Below are positions 55,455 to 64,000 of a DNA stretch of 64,000 nt, piece by piece. The stretch is from Chryseobacterium turcicum (GTDB taxonomy: Bacteria; Bacteroidota; Bacteroidia; Flavobacteriales; Weeksellaceae): contig NZ_JAJNAY010000001.1 of the NCBI RefSeq assembly GCF_021010565.1, positions 2,584,001 to 2,648,000 on the forward strand. The letters are read 5' to 3'. Under the pieces are notes generated by a model. That model did not search any database. It was not told the origin of the DNA and was given only the letters and a program-made list of their open reading frames with translations. How positions within the stretch are numbered: position 1 is the stretch's first letter; each line of letters opens with the position of its first letter. A program made the translations under genes and the position numbers.

Positions 55455-56465
55455 TTATAAATTTACTCCTTTCATTGACGCTTCGTCATACCTCGCTCCT
55501 GTAACTGTTCCTAACGGAATAATGCTTTCCAATCGGTCTAAATCTTCTTTCGTTAACGAAAAGTTGGCTGCTGCTAGATTCTCTTCAACATATTTTACCC
55601 GTTTTGTACCCGGAATTGGGGTATGTCCTTTGGCAACAACCCAAGCAATAGCCAATTGCGCAGAAGAAATGTTTTTTTCGTCTGCTACTTTTTTAATTTC
55701 ATTCACCAATTCCACATTCTTGAAAAATTGCTCACCTTGATATTTTGGTAACGATTTTCTCCAATCATTTTCGTTAAAATCTTCCGGCTTTTGTATGCTG
55801 CCATTTAAAAATCCTCTTCCTACAGGCGAATAAGCAATTAATCCAATACCCAATTCTTCCAATGTAGCCAAAATACCCAATTCTTCAATTTGTCTTTCAA
55901 ACAATGAGTATTCTGATTGCACTGCGGTAAGTGGGTAAACGCTGTGTGCTTTTCTGATGGTTTCAGAACCAACTTCCGAAAGTCCGATATATTTTACTTT
56001 TCCTTCTTTTACCAATTCGCCCATTGCTTCTACGGTCTCTTCAATGGGTGTATTGGTGTCTAATCGATGAAGGTAATACATATCAATATAATCGGTACCC
56101 AGATTTTTTAAGGAACGTTCTACCGCTTTTTTTACATAATTTTTACTGCCATTAAATCCGCCAGTAGCTTGTCCATTATCACCAATTTCAAAACCCATTT
56201 TAGTGGCAATGATATATTTCTCTCTGTTTCCCTGAATAGCTTTCGCAATGAGCTGTTCGTTGAGAAAAGGACCATAGATATCTGCGGTATCCAAAAAATT
56301 ACCGCCCAACTCTAATGAACGATGAATGGTAGCAATTGCTTCTTTTTCATCAGCTTTACCGTATATATCAGACCCGAATCCCGTTGTCATACCCATACAA
56401 CCCAAACCAATTGCAGGAACCACAAGTCCCTGACTTCCTAATTTTACTTCTTTGATGTTACTCAT
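55455..56465 (-). CDS. aldo/keto reductase
   Basis: A 336-residue reductase. Catalytic residues lie in FLDTADIYGPFL (Asp, Tyr), IIATKMG (Lys) and YYLHRLD (His). The NADPH-binding loop IPGTKRVKYVEEN is present. It is related to the enzyme at 32353-33330 but not a recent copy. It precedes its AraC regulator on the minus strand, and NADPH-dependent carbonyl reduction is the family role. Confidence 0.92.
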   Translation of the reverse strand: MSNIKEVKLGSQGLVVPAIGLGCMGMTTGFGSDIYGKADEKEAIATIHRSLELGGNFLDTADIYGPFLNEQLIAKAIQGNREKYIIATKMGFEIGDNGQATGGFNGSKNYVKKAVERSLKNLGTDYIDMYYLHRLDTNTPIEETVEAMGELVKEGKVKYIGLSEVGSETIRKAHSVYPLTAVQSEYSLFERQIEELGILATLEELGIGLIAYSPVGRGFLNGSIQKPEDFNENDWRKSLPKYQGEQFFKNVELVNEIKKVADEKNISSAQLAIAWVVAKGHTPIPGTKRVKYVEENLAAANFSLTKEDLDRLESIIPLGTVTGARYDEASMKGVNL

Positions 56466-56621
56466 AATATTGTACTTTTATTGATAACAAATTTATAGCG
56501 ATTTATGTTTAAAAAAGTGTTCAAATCACAGCGTGTTGTATCCAAAAAACATTTTCGGTTAATAGTTGAACGTAGCTTAGTATCTTTGGTTTGAAATACA
56601 TCAGCTAACAGCCTATTTCAA

Positions 56622-56948
56622 TTAAAGATTGATTAGTTTTTCAAAAATATCAGTCGGTTCGCCTTTCAAATTCAGTTGGTCAAAATAGGTAAACCAGCCT
56701 TCGTTCACCATCAGCTTTTGAACGGCATCAGCTAATTCATCTGTTTCAATGGTCCAGATGACAAAGAAATTATAACCGGCACGATGTATCGTGTCTTCAT
56801 CGTTTTCTTGCATAGCGATAATAGATACACCGTTCTCCATCATTTCCTTAGAAACTTCATTGACGTGGTTCAGGTAATTTGCTCTTTTTTCTTTGTTCAA
56901 ATCCATCCAAGCTTGGGTAGGCGAAAACATTTCGATAAAATATTTCAT
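56622..56948 (-). CDS. small conserved protein, likely dimeric alpha/beta barrel
   Basis: A 108-residue protein beginning MKYFIEMFSPTQAWMDLNKEKRA, with a YNFFVIWTIET strand and a C-terminal EGWFTYFDQLN segment. This resembles small DUF6616/muconolactone-isomerase-like proteins with a dimeric ferredoxin-like fold. No catalytic residues can be named. It is a single gene between an aldo-keto reductase and an AraC gene. Confidence 0.65.
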   Translation of the reverse strand: MKYFIEMFSPTQAWMDLNKEKRANYLNHVNEVSKEMMENGVSIIAMQENDEDTIHRAGYNFFVIWTIETDELADAVQKLMVNEGWFTYFDQLNLKGEPTDIFEKLINL

Positions 56949-57163
56949 AATTTTTATTTAAATAATTTAAACTTAATAAAGCCCGTTGCTTCATTATCTG
57001 TTGACAAAAGTACAGGCAATTGAAATGGCAAGAAATAGACAAACCGTACCAATAATGTCACTATTGGTGCAACAATTTTAAGTAAAGAGAATTTGCGTTC
57101 TGATTCGTTATTAGCATTCATCAATTAAATAGTCATTTTCAAAATTTACTTATATTTAACATT

Positions 57164-58033
57164 ATGAAATCAATCGTTCAATATCAATTTAGCAATGAAA
57201 AATATGGAAAAACTCTACTGATTGATATTGTACCCATCTCTGAAATTAATAAATATATAGAAATAGAACCCACCCATAGGCTTACTTTTTATGATATGAC
57301 ATTCATAACCAATGGAAGTGAAAACGTTTTTATTAATCAAACAGAATTGAGTGTTCAGGCAGGAGATGTGATTTGTTCCATTCCGGGAGAAATTTGGAGT
57401 TGGCCAAAACAGACCCAAATGGAAGGCTATGTTTTGTTGTTTGAGGAAGAATTTCTCCTCTCATTCTTCAACGATAAACAGTTTTTAAATAAATTCAGGT
57501 ATTTAAGACCTGGTCGTACTTCTCCATTGATACGGCTTAATAAAAAACTTTTTAAAAACGTTGTAGAATATCTTAAGCAGATCAATATTGAAATAAAATT
57601 AGGTATTGACAGCAGTGAACACGTTCTTCGGGCATTAGTTTACTTGATCTTGGCACAGCTTGAACGAGCAGAAGTAATATCTGTCAAAACGACTGATAAC
57701 AATATAAAAGTTGAACAAGCCAACAGACACATTCACGAATTTATAAAATTGGTAAATGAACATTATCTGCAATCTCACGATGTACAGTTCTTTGCCGATA
57801 AGCTTTTCATATCTGCCAATTATTTAAACAGAATGACGAAAGAATATCTGGGTTCTACTGCAAAATCTTATATCTTAAAAAGAGTAATTCAGGAATCCCA
57901 AAATTTACTCAAATATTCTGATTTAACAGTGGCTGAAATCAGCGGTCAATTAGGATTCGAAACAGCCAATTATTTTAACCGTCTGTTCAGAAAATATGTG
58001 GGGAAGACACCAAAGGAATTTCGGAATAAATAA
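57164..58033 (+). CDS. AraC family transcriptional regulator
   Basis: A 289-residue protein. The sensor half (PTHRLTFYDMTFITNGSE, GEIWSW) is closely similar to the regulator at 50307-51182, and the HTH half ends LTVAEISGQLGFETANYFNRLFRKY. It may act on the oppositely directed small gene at 56622-56948 or on downstream genes; the target cannot be read from sequence. Confidence 0.88.
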   Translation: MKSIVQYQFSNEKYGKTLLIDIVPISEINKYIEIEPTHRLTFYDMTFITNGSENVFINQTELSVQAGDVICSIPGEIWSWPKQTQMEGYVLLFEEEFLLSFFNDKQFLNKFRYLRPGRTSPLIRLNKKLFKNVVEYLKQINIEIKLGIDSSEHVLRALVYLILAQLERAEVISVKTTDNNIKVEQANRHIHEFIKLVNEHYLQSHDVQFFADKLFISANYLNRMTKEYLGSTAKSYILKRVIQESQNLLKYSDLTVAEISGQLGFETANYFNRLFRKYVGKTPKEFRNK

Positions 58034-58140
58034 TTTTAAAATCTGGTAAAACAAGTTAATAACTAGGTAGGAATAATTTGTTATCTCAATTTTTTATTTC
58101 AGTAAACATCTGTTAATTTTTAAATCTGAGCAGCGTAAAA

Positions 58141-58164
58141 ATGTGCTATAATGTGCTACTTTTG
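58141..58164 (+). promoter_or_regulatory. promoter with two direct ATGTGCTA repeats
   Basis: ATGTGCTA occurs at 58141-58148 and 58151-58158, ten bases apart (one helical turn). It overlaps a -7 box TACTTTTG at 58157-58164. The AraC gene starts at 58232. Direct repeats spaced by one turn fit AraC-type binding, so autoregulation is possible. Confidence 0.5.
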
Positions 58165-58231
58165 TATCCATCGCTTATTATAAAAATAACTGAAATTTGC
58201 ATAGTAATAATTAATAATTGTTTTAGAAACT

Positions 58232-59125
58232 ATGAAACATTATAATGACATCAGCAGTTTTAGCAAAGATATTGGCGAAGAAGTTCCTGAGCATCCTTTG
58301 TTCAATATTTCCTTCGGACATAAAAAAAATGAAGGTATTGATGATATCGTTTTTACTGCGGGATTTTATATCATTTCATTTCAGAAAATTATTTCCGGTG
58401 AAATTACATATGGTAAAAAGGAATTTGACTATGGCAGAGGTAAAATGGTATTTTTTAAGCCTAATCAAACAGTTACTTTTAAGAATGTAAAGCTGGAAGA
58501 TGAATGCTTTTTAATTACAATTGATGAAGATTTTCTTTCAGGAACTGCTGTCAATAAGGAAATTAAAAGTTATGGTTATTTTGAGTACGAGATCAATGAA
58601 GCCCTCAATCTTTCGCCTGCGGAAGAAGAAACAATTTGGAATCTCGTAAGGATAATGCATCAGGAAATTCATAATAATACGGACAATTATAGTAAACGTA
58701 TTCTGTTGGCTCATCTAGGAACTTTATTGACCTATTCTCAGCGTTTTTACAAAAGACAGTTCATCAATCGTTTAGAGATAATTGGAACATTTGCCAATAG
58801 GTTTCAGCAATTGCTCAACGATTACTACGATAAAAATCTAGTCCAACAGTCCGGTCTTCCGACAGTTTCGTATATGGCTGAAAAATTTAATGTTTCCTCA
58901 CGATATTTAAGTGACCTTCTTAAACAGGAAACAGGTAAAACAGCGCTCGAATTAATCCATATTCATTTGATAAAAGAAGCAAAAAATCTTCTTATAGAAG
59001 GAAAAATGAATATCTCCGAAATTTCTTTTACGCTGGGATTTGAAAACCCTAATTACTTTGCGAGACTTTTTAAAAAAGAGGTTGGTACTCCACCTAACAT
59101 TTTTAGGGAAAACCATTTAAACTAA
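58232..59125 (+). CDS. AraC family transcriptional regulator
   Basis: A 297-residue protein of the same subtype as those at 30671 and 54497 (GKKEFDYGRGKMVFFKPNQ sensor motif, MNISEISFTLGFENPNYFARLFKKE HTH). It lies 102 nt upstream of the Old Yellow Enzyme gene on the same strand, which is its likely target. Confidence 0.88.
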   Translation: MKHYNDISSFSKDIGEEVPEHPLFNISFGHKKNEGIDDIVFTAGFYIISFQKIISGEITYGKKEFDYGRGKMVFFKPNQTVTFKNVKLEDECFLITIDEDFLSGTAVNKEIKSYGYFEYEINEALNLSPAEEETIWNLVRIMHQEIHNNTDNYSKRILLAHLGTLLTYSQRFYKRQFINRLEIIGTFANRFQQLLNDYYDKNLVQQSGLPTVSYMAEKFNVSSRYLSDLLKQETGKTALELIHIHLIKEAKNLLIEGKMNISEISFTLGFENPNYFARLFKKEVGTPPNIFRENHLN

Positions 59126-59227
59126 CACCTATAACTTCTTGAAGTAGTAATAACAAGGCTTAAATTCTCTTTTGCCTCAGTAATACTATACAATCATTAA
59201 TTAAATTTTATTTACAATTAATCAAAT

Positions 59228-60355
59228 ATGAATACAGAAACAATACAAACATTCGAAAATTTCGAGTTCAAAAATGGACTGAAAACCAAAAACAGAATTG
59301 CAATGACACCAATGACAACGTGGGCAAGCAATGATGATTACACCGTGGCAGATGATGAAATTAAACATTATGAAGCTCGCAGTTCAGATGTAGGTTTGGT
59401 AATAACAGGATGCACAAGGGTTACAGCAAATGGAATAGGCTTCAATAATGAATATGCGGCTTATGATGATGCATTTCTACCAGGTCTTGAAAAACTAGCA
59501 ACGGCTGCAAAACGTGGCGGAGCTCCCGCAATATTGCAGATTTATCACGCAGGAAACAAAGCGGTTCTGGATCTCATTCCCGACGGTATTCCTGTAAGCG
59601 CAGGTAACGTGGCAACAGCGCCATCTGCATTTTCAGCTGGAGGCGTGGTTTCTCGTGAACTGACACATTCTGAGATTTTAGAAATTATAAAAGCCTTCGG
59701 AGATACGACATACAGAGCTATTAAAGCAGGATTCGACGGTGTAGAGCTGCACGGAGCTCACGGATTTCTGTTGCAGAATTTCTTTTCGCCATATTACAAC
59801 CAAAGAAATGACCATTGGGGTGGATCAGAAGAAAAACGTATGAATTTTGCCTTGGAAGTGATTAAGGAAGTTCAGGACGTTATCAAAAAATATGCAGACA
59901 GACCATTCTTAATTGGTTTTAGAATATCTCCCGAAGAACCTGAAAGTTACAGGGTAAAAGATACTTTTCCATTGATTGACAAATTGATCGATGCAGGAAT
60001 TGATTATCTCCACGTCTCTCTATCTGATTTATTAAATCAAAAGCCTTTAGAAGATCAAAATGGTAACGACACTATTTTAAAACTAATACTTTCTCACGTT
60101 GATCAAAGAATTCCGGTAATCGCTGCGGGAGGCATCAAGCAGGCGGAAGATGCTGTTGCTGCTATTGAATTGGGATTGTCTTTGGTTGCTGTGGGACACG
60201 CACTCATTATCAACCCAGATTGGGTGGAAATTGTTGCAAACGGAGAAAGAGCAAACGAAGTATTGAGTATGTCAAAAGCTGATGAGCTTGCTATCCCTAA
60301 AAAACTTCAGGCTTTTATGAAAGTAGCTACAGGTTTTTTTCAGATTGAAGAGTAG
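59228..60355 (+). CDS. Old Yellow Enzyme family NADH:flavin oxidoreductase
   Basis: A 375-residue TIM-barrel flavoprotein. Motifs are RIAMTPMTTW near the start (FMN loop), QIYHAGNKA, the paired residues in GVELHGAHGFLLQNFFSPYYNQR-type order (about residues 165-187), HWGGSEEKR and the late FMN phosphate region IPVIAAGGI. Such enzymes reduce alpha,beta-unsaturated carbonyls and nitro compounds. It follows an AraC regulator and ends at a strong terminator. Confidence 0.92.
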   Translation: MNTETIQTFENFEFKNGLKTKNRIAMTPMTTWASNDDYTVADDEIKHYEARSSDVGLVITGCTRVTANGIGFNNEYAAYDDAFLPGLEKLATAAKRGGAPAILQIYHAGNKAVLDLIPDGIPVSAGNVATAPSAFSAGGVVSRELTHSEILEIIKAFGDTTYRAIKAGFDGVELHGAHGFLLQNFFSPYYNQRNDHWGGSEEKRMNFALEVIKEVQDVIKKYADRPFLIGFRISPEEPESYRVKDTFPLIDKLIDAGIDYLHVSLSDLLNQKPLEDQNGNDTILKLILSHVDQRIPVIAAGGIKQAEDAVAAIELGLSLVAVGHALIINPDWVEIVANGERANEVLSMSKADELAIPKKLQAFMKVATGFFQIEE

Positions 60356-60389
60356 TTTCAACCGTTCAGAATAAAGTAACTTATCATTG

Positions 60390-60426
60390 AATAATACTAG
60401 CACATTTATGATGTGCTAGTATTATT
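60390..60426 (+). terminator. strong hairpin terminator
   Basis: A perfect 15-bp stem (60390-60404 with 60412-60426) closes a TTTATGA loop, followed by TTGC. It lies 34 nt after the Old Yellow Enzyme gene. Confidence 0.8.
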
Positions 60427-60525
60427 TTGCATTAAAGTACCAATGAATTGAATTTTTACTAAAAGGCTAAAAAACCGCCCACATTATGATAAAAACTCAC
60501 CCCAAGCAATAACATTGACTTAAGT

Positions 60526-61425
60526 TTAACTTTTTATAAAATAATTTTTATTCTCTTTTGCCCATTGCTCTAGCGAAGTCATTTTCACAGGAAGTTTCTC
60601 TAAGATCTCATCCATTTTAGGATTAAATTTTGATGGATATTCCGTTGCTTTTTGAAGACTTTCATAATATAATGCAACACTTTCTGCGCCAGCTTCTCCA
60701 ACCATTGGTTTTAATATATCGCCAAACTCCTTTGGTTGTTGTGGATAATAAACAATTTTTTCTTCTACACCTCTAGAAAACTGTTCTGCCAAATCATTTC
60801 CTTTCAAATTTTCTAAACCACTAATTTTGAAAGATTCTGCTTTTAAAGCTGAATTGTAAATTGCCTCTACAACAAATGCACTTACATCTCTAGAAGCAAT
60901 CCAGCCAATTTGCATCGCTTCTGGTATAGGATAAGCTAATTTTTGTTCATTGGTAATAAACGGTGCACAAAATGGTCCCATCATATTTTCCATATAAATT
61001 GTTGGTTCAATAATCACATAATCTATTCCGCTATTAATCAAATATTCTTTAACATCCAATTTCACATCATCCATTGGCGAGCCAATTTTTTGTGATTCTA
61101 GCCAACCACTTGTATTCCAAATAAGTTTTTTTACACCATTAGTTTTAGCTGCATCAATTACATTTTTGGCATATTGTAAACCATCAAAAGGATTTGGCAA
61201 AGAAACTGGGATCATAAAAGCAATTGCATCAATACCTTTCGTAATTTCAAGCATCCTATCCGGATCACTTAAATTGGCCAAAATGGGTGTTGCTCCAGCT
61301 TGCTTTAATTTTTCAAAGCTATTTTTTGAACTTGTGGCAGCAATTACTTCTGCTCCTTTTTTTACACCTTCAGCGATAATATTAAATTGTTGTGAGCCTG
61401 TAGCTCCGAATACTAAAATCCTCAT
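60526..61425 (-). CDS. NmrA family NAD(P)-binding protein
   Basis: A 299-residue atypical SDR. GATGSQQFNII at residues 7-17 is the cofactor loop (GxxGxx with Gln after Ser). The central ASRDVSAFVVEAI and the C-terminal EQWAKENKNYF fit NmrA-like proteins. Family members act as NAD(P)-sensing regulators or reductases. It lies 37 nt after the SnoaL-like gene on the same strand. Confidence 0.87.
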   Translation of the reverse strand: MRILVFGATGSQQFNIIAEGVKKGAEVIAATSSKNSFEKLKQAGATPILANLSDPDRMLEITKGIDAIAFMIPVSLPNPFDGLQYAKNVIDAAKTNGVKKLIWNTSGWLESQKIGSPMDDVKLDVKEYLINSGIDYVIIEPTIYMENMMGPFCAPFITNEQKLAYPIPEAMQIGWIASRDVSAFVVEAIYNSALKAESFKISGLENLKGNDLAEQFSRGVEEKIVYYPQQPKEFGDILKPMVGEAGAESVALYYESLQKATEYPSKFNPKMDEILEKLPVKMTSLEQWAKENKNYFIKS

Positions 61426-61462
61426 TTTTTCTCTGTTTATATATATTATTGATTGTGTTTTT

Positions 61463-61840
61463 TTAGAACATTGAATTATTATTCGCTCTTTGGTCAGGCA
61501 TTGACATCATTGCATCCCAATGTTCAACTAATTTGTCATTTTCTAAGCGGTAGATGTCAATAAACCTCCATTCTTTTCCTGCCATTTCATAGCGAGAATG
61601 AAGGAAAACAATATCGTCTTCAACACAAATGTGTTTAAATTCTATTTTTTGAGCTGCAACACCTTGAGAAATCAACATTTGAACTAATGACTTCACACCT
61701 TCTTGTCCGTCAGGTGTTGAAGGATTGTGCTGTATGAAATCTTTACTCATAAATTCATCTACACCAGTAATATCTAAATCACCAAAAATTCTTTGATAAG
61801 CTGTTATCGCTATTTGTTTGTTTTTTTCTGTTTGTGACAT
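61463..61840 (-). CDS. SnoaL-like (NTF2-fold) protein
   Basis: A 125-residue protein with the SnoaL-like pattern: YQRIFGDLDITGVDEFMSKDF, QHNPSTPDGQEGVKSLV and the later IYRLENDKLVEHWDAM. The fold forms a small ligand pocket; SnoaL-like proteins cyclise or hydrolyse small ring compounds. It is the first gene of a two-gene minus-strand unit with the NmrA-like gene, divergent from the HxlR gene. Confidence 0.88.
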   Translation of the reverse strand: MSQTEKNKQIAITAYQRIFGDLDITGVDEFMSKDFIQHNPSTPDGQEGVKSLVQMLISQGVAAQKIEFKHICVEDDIVFLHSRYEMAGKEWRFIDIYRLENDKLVEHWDAMMSMPDQRANNNSMF

Positions 61841-61886
61841 ATTCTATATTTATTTAAAATTATTTGCACAAAAATAATAATACACC

Positions 61887-61937
61887 TACTTTTGTACAAG
61901 TACCTACCTAATAGTTTGGTACTTACCTAATGGTTAG
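61887..61937 (+). promoter_or_regulatory. -7 box and tandem 19-bp operator candidate
   Basis: The -7 box TACTTTTG lies at 61887-61894. Two direct 19-bp repeats follow at 61900-61918 and 61919-61937, each beginning GTAC and containing TACCTAAT; they match at 16 of 19 positions. The site sits between divergent genes next to an HxlR gene and fits an HxlR-type operator. Confidence 0.6.
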
Positions 61938-61952
61938 AATTATTGAAAATCA

Positions 61953-62285
61953 ATGAAAAAAAACTTAAAAAATTTTACAGCTTGTGATGAAAAATGTCCT
62001 GTAAGAGCATCTTTATCTTTATTAAGCGGAAAATGGACGTTAATGATTCTGTTTCAAATCAATGAAAATATTATTAGATATGGAGAATTGAAAAGAGCTG
62101 TGGTTGGAATTAGCGAAAAAATGTTGATACAAGAATTAAATATGCTTGTAGAGAATAAATTAGTCAATAAAAAAATATATCCCGAGATTCCGCCAAAAGT
62201 AGAATACAGCTTGACAGATTTGGGACTGAAAACCCTACCAATTGCAGACCAATTAGCACAATTTGGATTGGAGAATTTAGTTTAA
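61953..62285 (+). CDS. HxlR family transcriptional regulator
   Basis: A 110-residue winged HTH: CPVRASLSLLSGKWTLMILFQI near residue 15 and the wing segment ISEKMLIQELNMLVENKLV. The cysteine of the CPVR motif is the usual redox or aldehyde sensor. It lies between divergent units (SnoaL/NmrA and AraC/isochorismatase-like) with tandem repeats upstream, which is where HxlR proteins bind. Confidence 0.9.
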   Translation: MKKNLKNFTACDEKCPVRASLSLLSGKWTLMILFQINENIIRYGELKRAVVGISEKMLIQELNMLVENKLVNKKIYPEIPPKVEYSLTDLGLKTLPIADQLAQFGLENLV

Positions 62286-62295
62286 TGATGTTTAA

Positions 62296-63168
62296 ATGAA
62301 GATATTAAAATTTCACAAAACCGAATGTGGTGTAGATTTTCTTTTGAATGTTTTGCCATCAGAAGAAGCGAAAGGAAACTATCAAAATTCTGGAGTTTAC
62401 AGTACCGATTTCTTTGAAATTATTGTTTTTAAAAAAGGAAAAGGAATTTTAATATTAAATGAAAAACAAATCGATATTTCAGAAAATTCTATCGTCTTTA
62501 TTTCCCCATTTCAAAAACGACAATGGAATTTGGAACCAAACGATTTAGAATTCACGGTGCTTGCTTTTCAGGAAGATTTTCTGAATGATTTTTTTGCAGA
62601 TAAATTATTCACGTATCGACTACTCTATTTTTATCAATTAGATTGCCCTTTGGATTTTATTGAAAGCAAAGAAAATATTGAAAAATATTGCGAATTACTC
62701 ACAGAAATTAAAATAGAATTAATTGCTAGAAAACCCGACAGTGTTCATATTATTCGTTCTTTAATTTATTACTTGTTACAAAAATTAAACCGCCAATATG
62801 CACAAATAAATAACTTATCTTTAGAAAAATCTGACAGTAATAATGCTTTTCAGTTTAAAAAACTGTTAGAAAAATACATCAAAGAAAAACAACGAATTGA
62901 AGACTATACATCTTTGTTAAATATCAGTAGAATATCGCTAAACAAGGCCATTAAAACTCAATTTAATGTTACAGCAAGCTATTTATTGAAGCAACGTTTG
63001 CTTTTTGAAATTAAAAATTATCTCATTTATTCTGAGCTTACCGTTGCCGAAATTGCACACGAATTGCATTTTTCTGAATCCAATCATTTGATGCGTTTTT
63101 TCAAAACCCAAACAGGATTTACAACAAGCGAATTTATTTCCGATTATCAAAATGGTAGTTATTCGTAA
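62296..63168 (+). CDS. AraC family transcriptional regulator
   Basis: A 290-residue protein. The N-terminal cupin-like half contains FFEIIVFKKGKGILILNEKQ, and the C-terminal HTH ends LTVAEIAHELHFSESNHLMRFFKTQ. It follows the HxlR gene by 10 nt and precedes the isochorismatase-like gene, so all three may be one unit. Confidence 0.87.
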   Translation: MKILKFHKTECGVDFLLNVLPSEEAKGNYQNSGVYSTDFFEIIVFKKGKGILILNEKQIDISENSIVFISPFQKRQWNLEPNDLEFTVLAFQEDFLNDFFADKLFTYRLLYFYQLDCPLDFIESKENIEKYCELLTEIKIELIARKPDSVHIIRSLIYYLLQKLNRQYAQINNLSLEKSDSNNAFQFKKLLEKYIKEKQRIEDYTSLLNISRISLNKAIKTQFNVTASYLLKQRLLFEIKNYLIYSELTVAEIAHELHFSESNHLMRFFKTQTGFTTSEFISDYQNGSYS

Positions 63169-63201
63169 TCATTTGGTAGCAAATCAAATTTGATTGAGAA
63201 C

Positions 63202-63209
63202 TAATTTTG
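63202..63209 (+). promoter_or_regulatory. -7 box of the isochorismatase-like gene
   Basis: TAATTTTG fits TAnnTTTG. It overlaps the TTG at 63207 that could otherwise be read as a start, so translation must begin at the ATG at 63234. Confidence 0.6.
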
Positions 63210-63233
63210 CCCTATAATTTAAAACAAAAATTT

Positions 63234-63776
63234 ATGAGCAAAGCATTAATAATTATCGATATTCAAAATGATTATTTTGAAAACGGAGCTATGGAATTGG
63301 TGGGTTCTTTAGAAGCTAGTGAAAATGCAAAAAAGGTTTTATCAAAATTCAGAAATGAAAAATTACCAGTTGTTCACATTCAACATCTTTCTGTTGCACC
63401 AGGTTCCTTCTTTTTCTTGCCCGAAACAAAAGGACAAGAAATTCACGAAAATGTAAAACCTCTATCTGGCGAAAAAGTAATTGAAAAATACTATCCAAAC
63501 AGCTTCAGAGAAACCGAGCTTTTAGAATATTTGAAATCTCAAAACGTTACCGAATTGGTATTTGTAGGAATGATGACGCAAATGTGTATCGATGCAACAG
63601 TACGAGCGGCAAAAGATTCGAACTTCGAATGTACCGTAATTGCCGATGCAACTGCAACAAGAGATTTGGAAGTAAATGGGAAACAAGTAAAAGCAACCGA
63701 CGTGCAAACTGCATTTTTAGCAGGATTGAGTTTCTTTTATGCAGAAGTCAAGAACACGGCAGATTTTTCAATTTAG
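63234..63776 (+). CDS. isochorismatase-like cysteine hydrolase
   Basis: The start is set at the ATG at 63234 (MSKALIIIDIQNDYF, 180 residues), since the promoter box lies over the upstream TTG. The triad is visible: Asp in IIDIQNDYF, Lys in VIEKYYPNSF and the nucleophile Cys in MTQMCIDATVRAAKD. The family includes nicotinamidases and N-carbamoyl or isochorismate hydrolases. It is probably controlled by the AraC regulator just upstream. Confidence 0.9.
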   Translation: MSKALIIIDIQNDYFENGAMELVGSLEASENAKKVLSKFRNEKLPVVHIQHLSVAPGSFFFLPETKGQEIHENVKPLSGEKVIEKYYPNSFRETELLEYLKSQNVTELVFVGMMTQMCIDATVRAAKDSNFECTVIADATATRDLEVNGKQVKATDVQTAFLAGLSFFYAEVKNTADFSI

Positions 63777-63815
63777 GTTGAACGATTTAAAAAAATAGGA
63801 ATTTCACCAAAAAAC

Positions 63816-63839
63816 CTCATCAAATTTTAACTTGATGAG
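63816..63839. terminator. bidirectional intrinsic terminator
   Basis: CTCATCAA (63816-63823) pairs with TTGATGAG (63832-63839), followed by a run of T on the plus strand and preceded by A on the other side. It separates the isochorismatase-like gene from the convergent partial gene at the window end. Confidence 0.85.
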
Positions 63840-63874
63840 TTTTTTTGATGTAATAAAGGCTTATTTTTTCATAC

Positions 63875-64000
63875 TTATACTCCGAAAAAATTTTCTAAAT
63901 ATATAGGATAATTCTCTAAATCTTTAGCAATATCGCCATCTTTGAAAATATCGAAACAATTATAATCTGCTAGTATTTCTACACCACAAAAACGGTAATT
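63875..64000 (-). CDS. C-terminal part of a gene running off the window
   Basis: The minus-strand frame is open from the window edge at 64000 to a TAA at 63875-63877 and gives 41 residues ending DLENYPIYLENFFGV. The composition looks coding. The 5' part is outside the window and I cannot name the family. Confidence 0.55.
   Translation of the reverse strand, partial: NYRFCGVEILADYNCFDIFKDGDIAKDLENYPIYLENFFGV

Overview
The window looks like chromosomal DNA of a Flavobacteriia member, most likely Chryseobacterium or a close Weeksellaceae relative. It is AT-rich. Promoter -7 boxes fit the Bacteroidota consensus TAnnTTTG, and recognisable Shine-Dalgarno sites are generally missing. Protein types (DUF3606, secreted GVNTxNPxG proteins, DUF4099/DUF3945 element proteins, many AraC regulators) are typical of that group. 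The assignment is an inference from gene content; no rRNA or other marker gene is present. I saw no tRNA, rRNA or CRISPR array.

Positions 1-25,700 form a dense accessory region rich in likely defence genes. It holds an HNH nuclease overlapping a HIT hydrolase (276-1669) and an unknown 326-residue protein. Next is a run of small cargo genes punctuated by three copies of a 57-codon DUF3606 gene and by hairpins sharing a GAGAGTTGGGATT core (about 4135-8390); the middle DUF3606 copy is frameshifted. After that come a CHAT/caspase-like protease followed 10 nt later by a HEPN protein (8452-9721), a Septu-like ATPase/HNH pair on the minus strand (9792-12573), and a 1084-residue Mrr-like nuclease with a helical-repeat body. 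A small HNH protein, a PD-(D/E)XK protein, a convergent AAA+ ATPase/subtilisin pair (18406-21867), and a NADAR protein beside a nuclease-NB-ARC-TPR protein (22162-25685) complete this half.

Positions 25,700-34,200 are a junction zone. It carries conjugative-element remnants (DUF4099/DUF3945 protein and RadC-like protein, without integrase or transfer genes), a 135-bp repeat present at 28481 and 33516, a nuclease-like protein, a gene remnant, a VOC protein, and a minus-strand aldo-keto reductase - SDR - AraC cluster.

Positions 34,200-64,000 are mostly metabolic and regulatory: a DUF1353 exported protein, two HTH proteins beside a secreted protein, a membrane-bound LuxR-type regulator, and an ALDH-SDR-TolC-RND-adaptor cluster with a divergent AraC regulator. 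A decayed SDR gene follows. The rest is a series of small modules in which AraC or HxlR regulators sit beside oxidoreductases or detoxification enzymes (NmrA-type reductases, zinc alcohol dehydrogenase, aldo-keto reductase, Old Yellow Enzyme, isochorismatase-like hydrolase). Strong hairpin terminators separate several modules. The repeated regulator-plus-redox-enzyme pattern suggests inducible responses to small electrophilic or aromatic compounds; this is inference.
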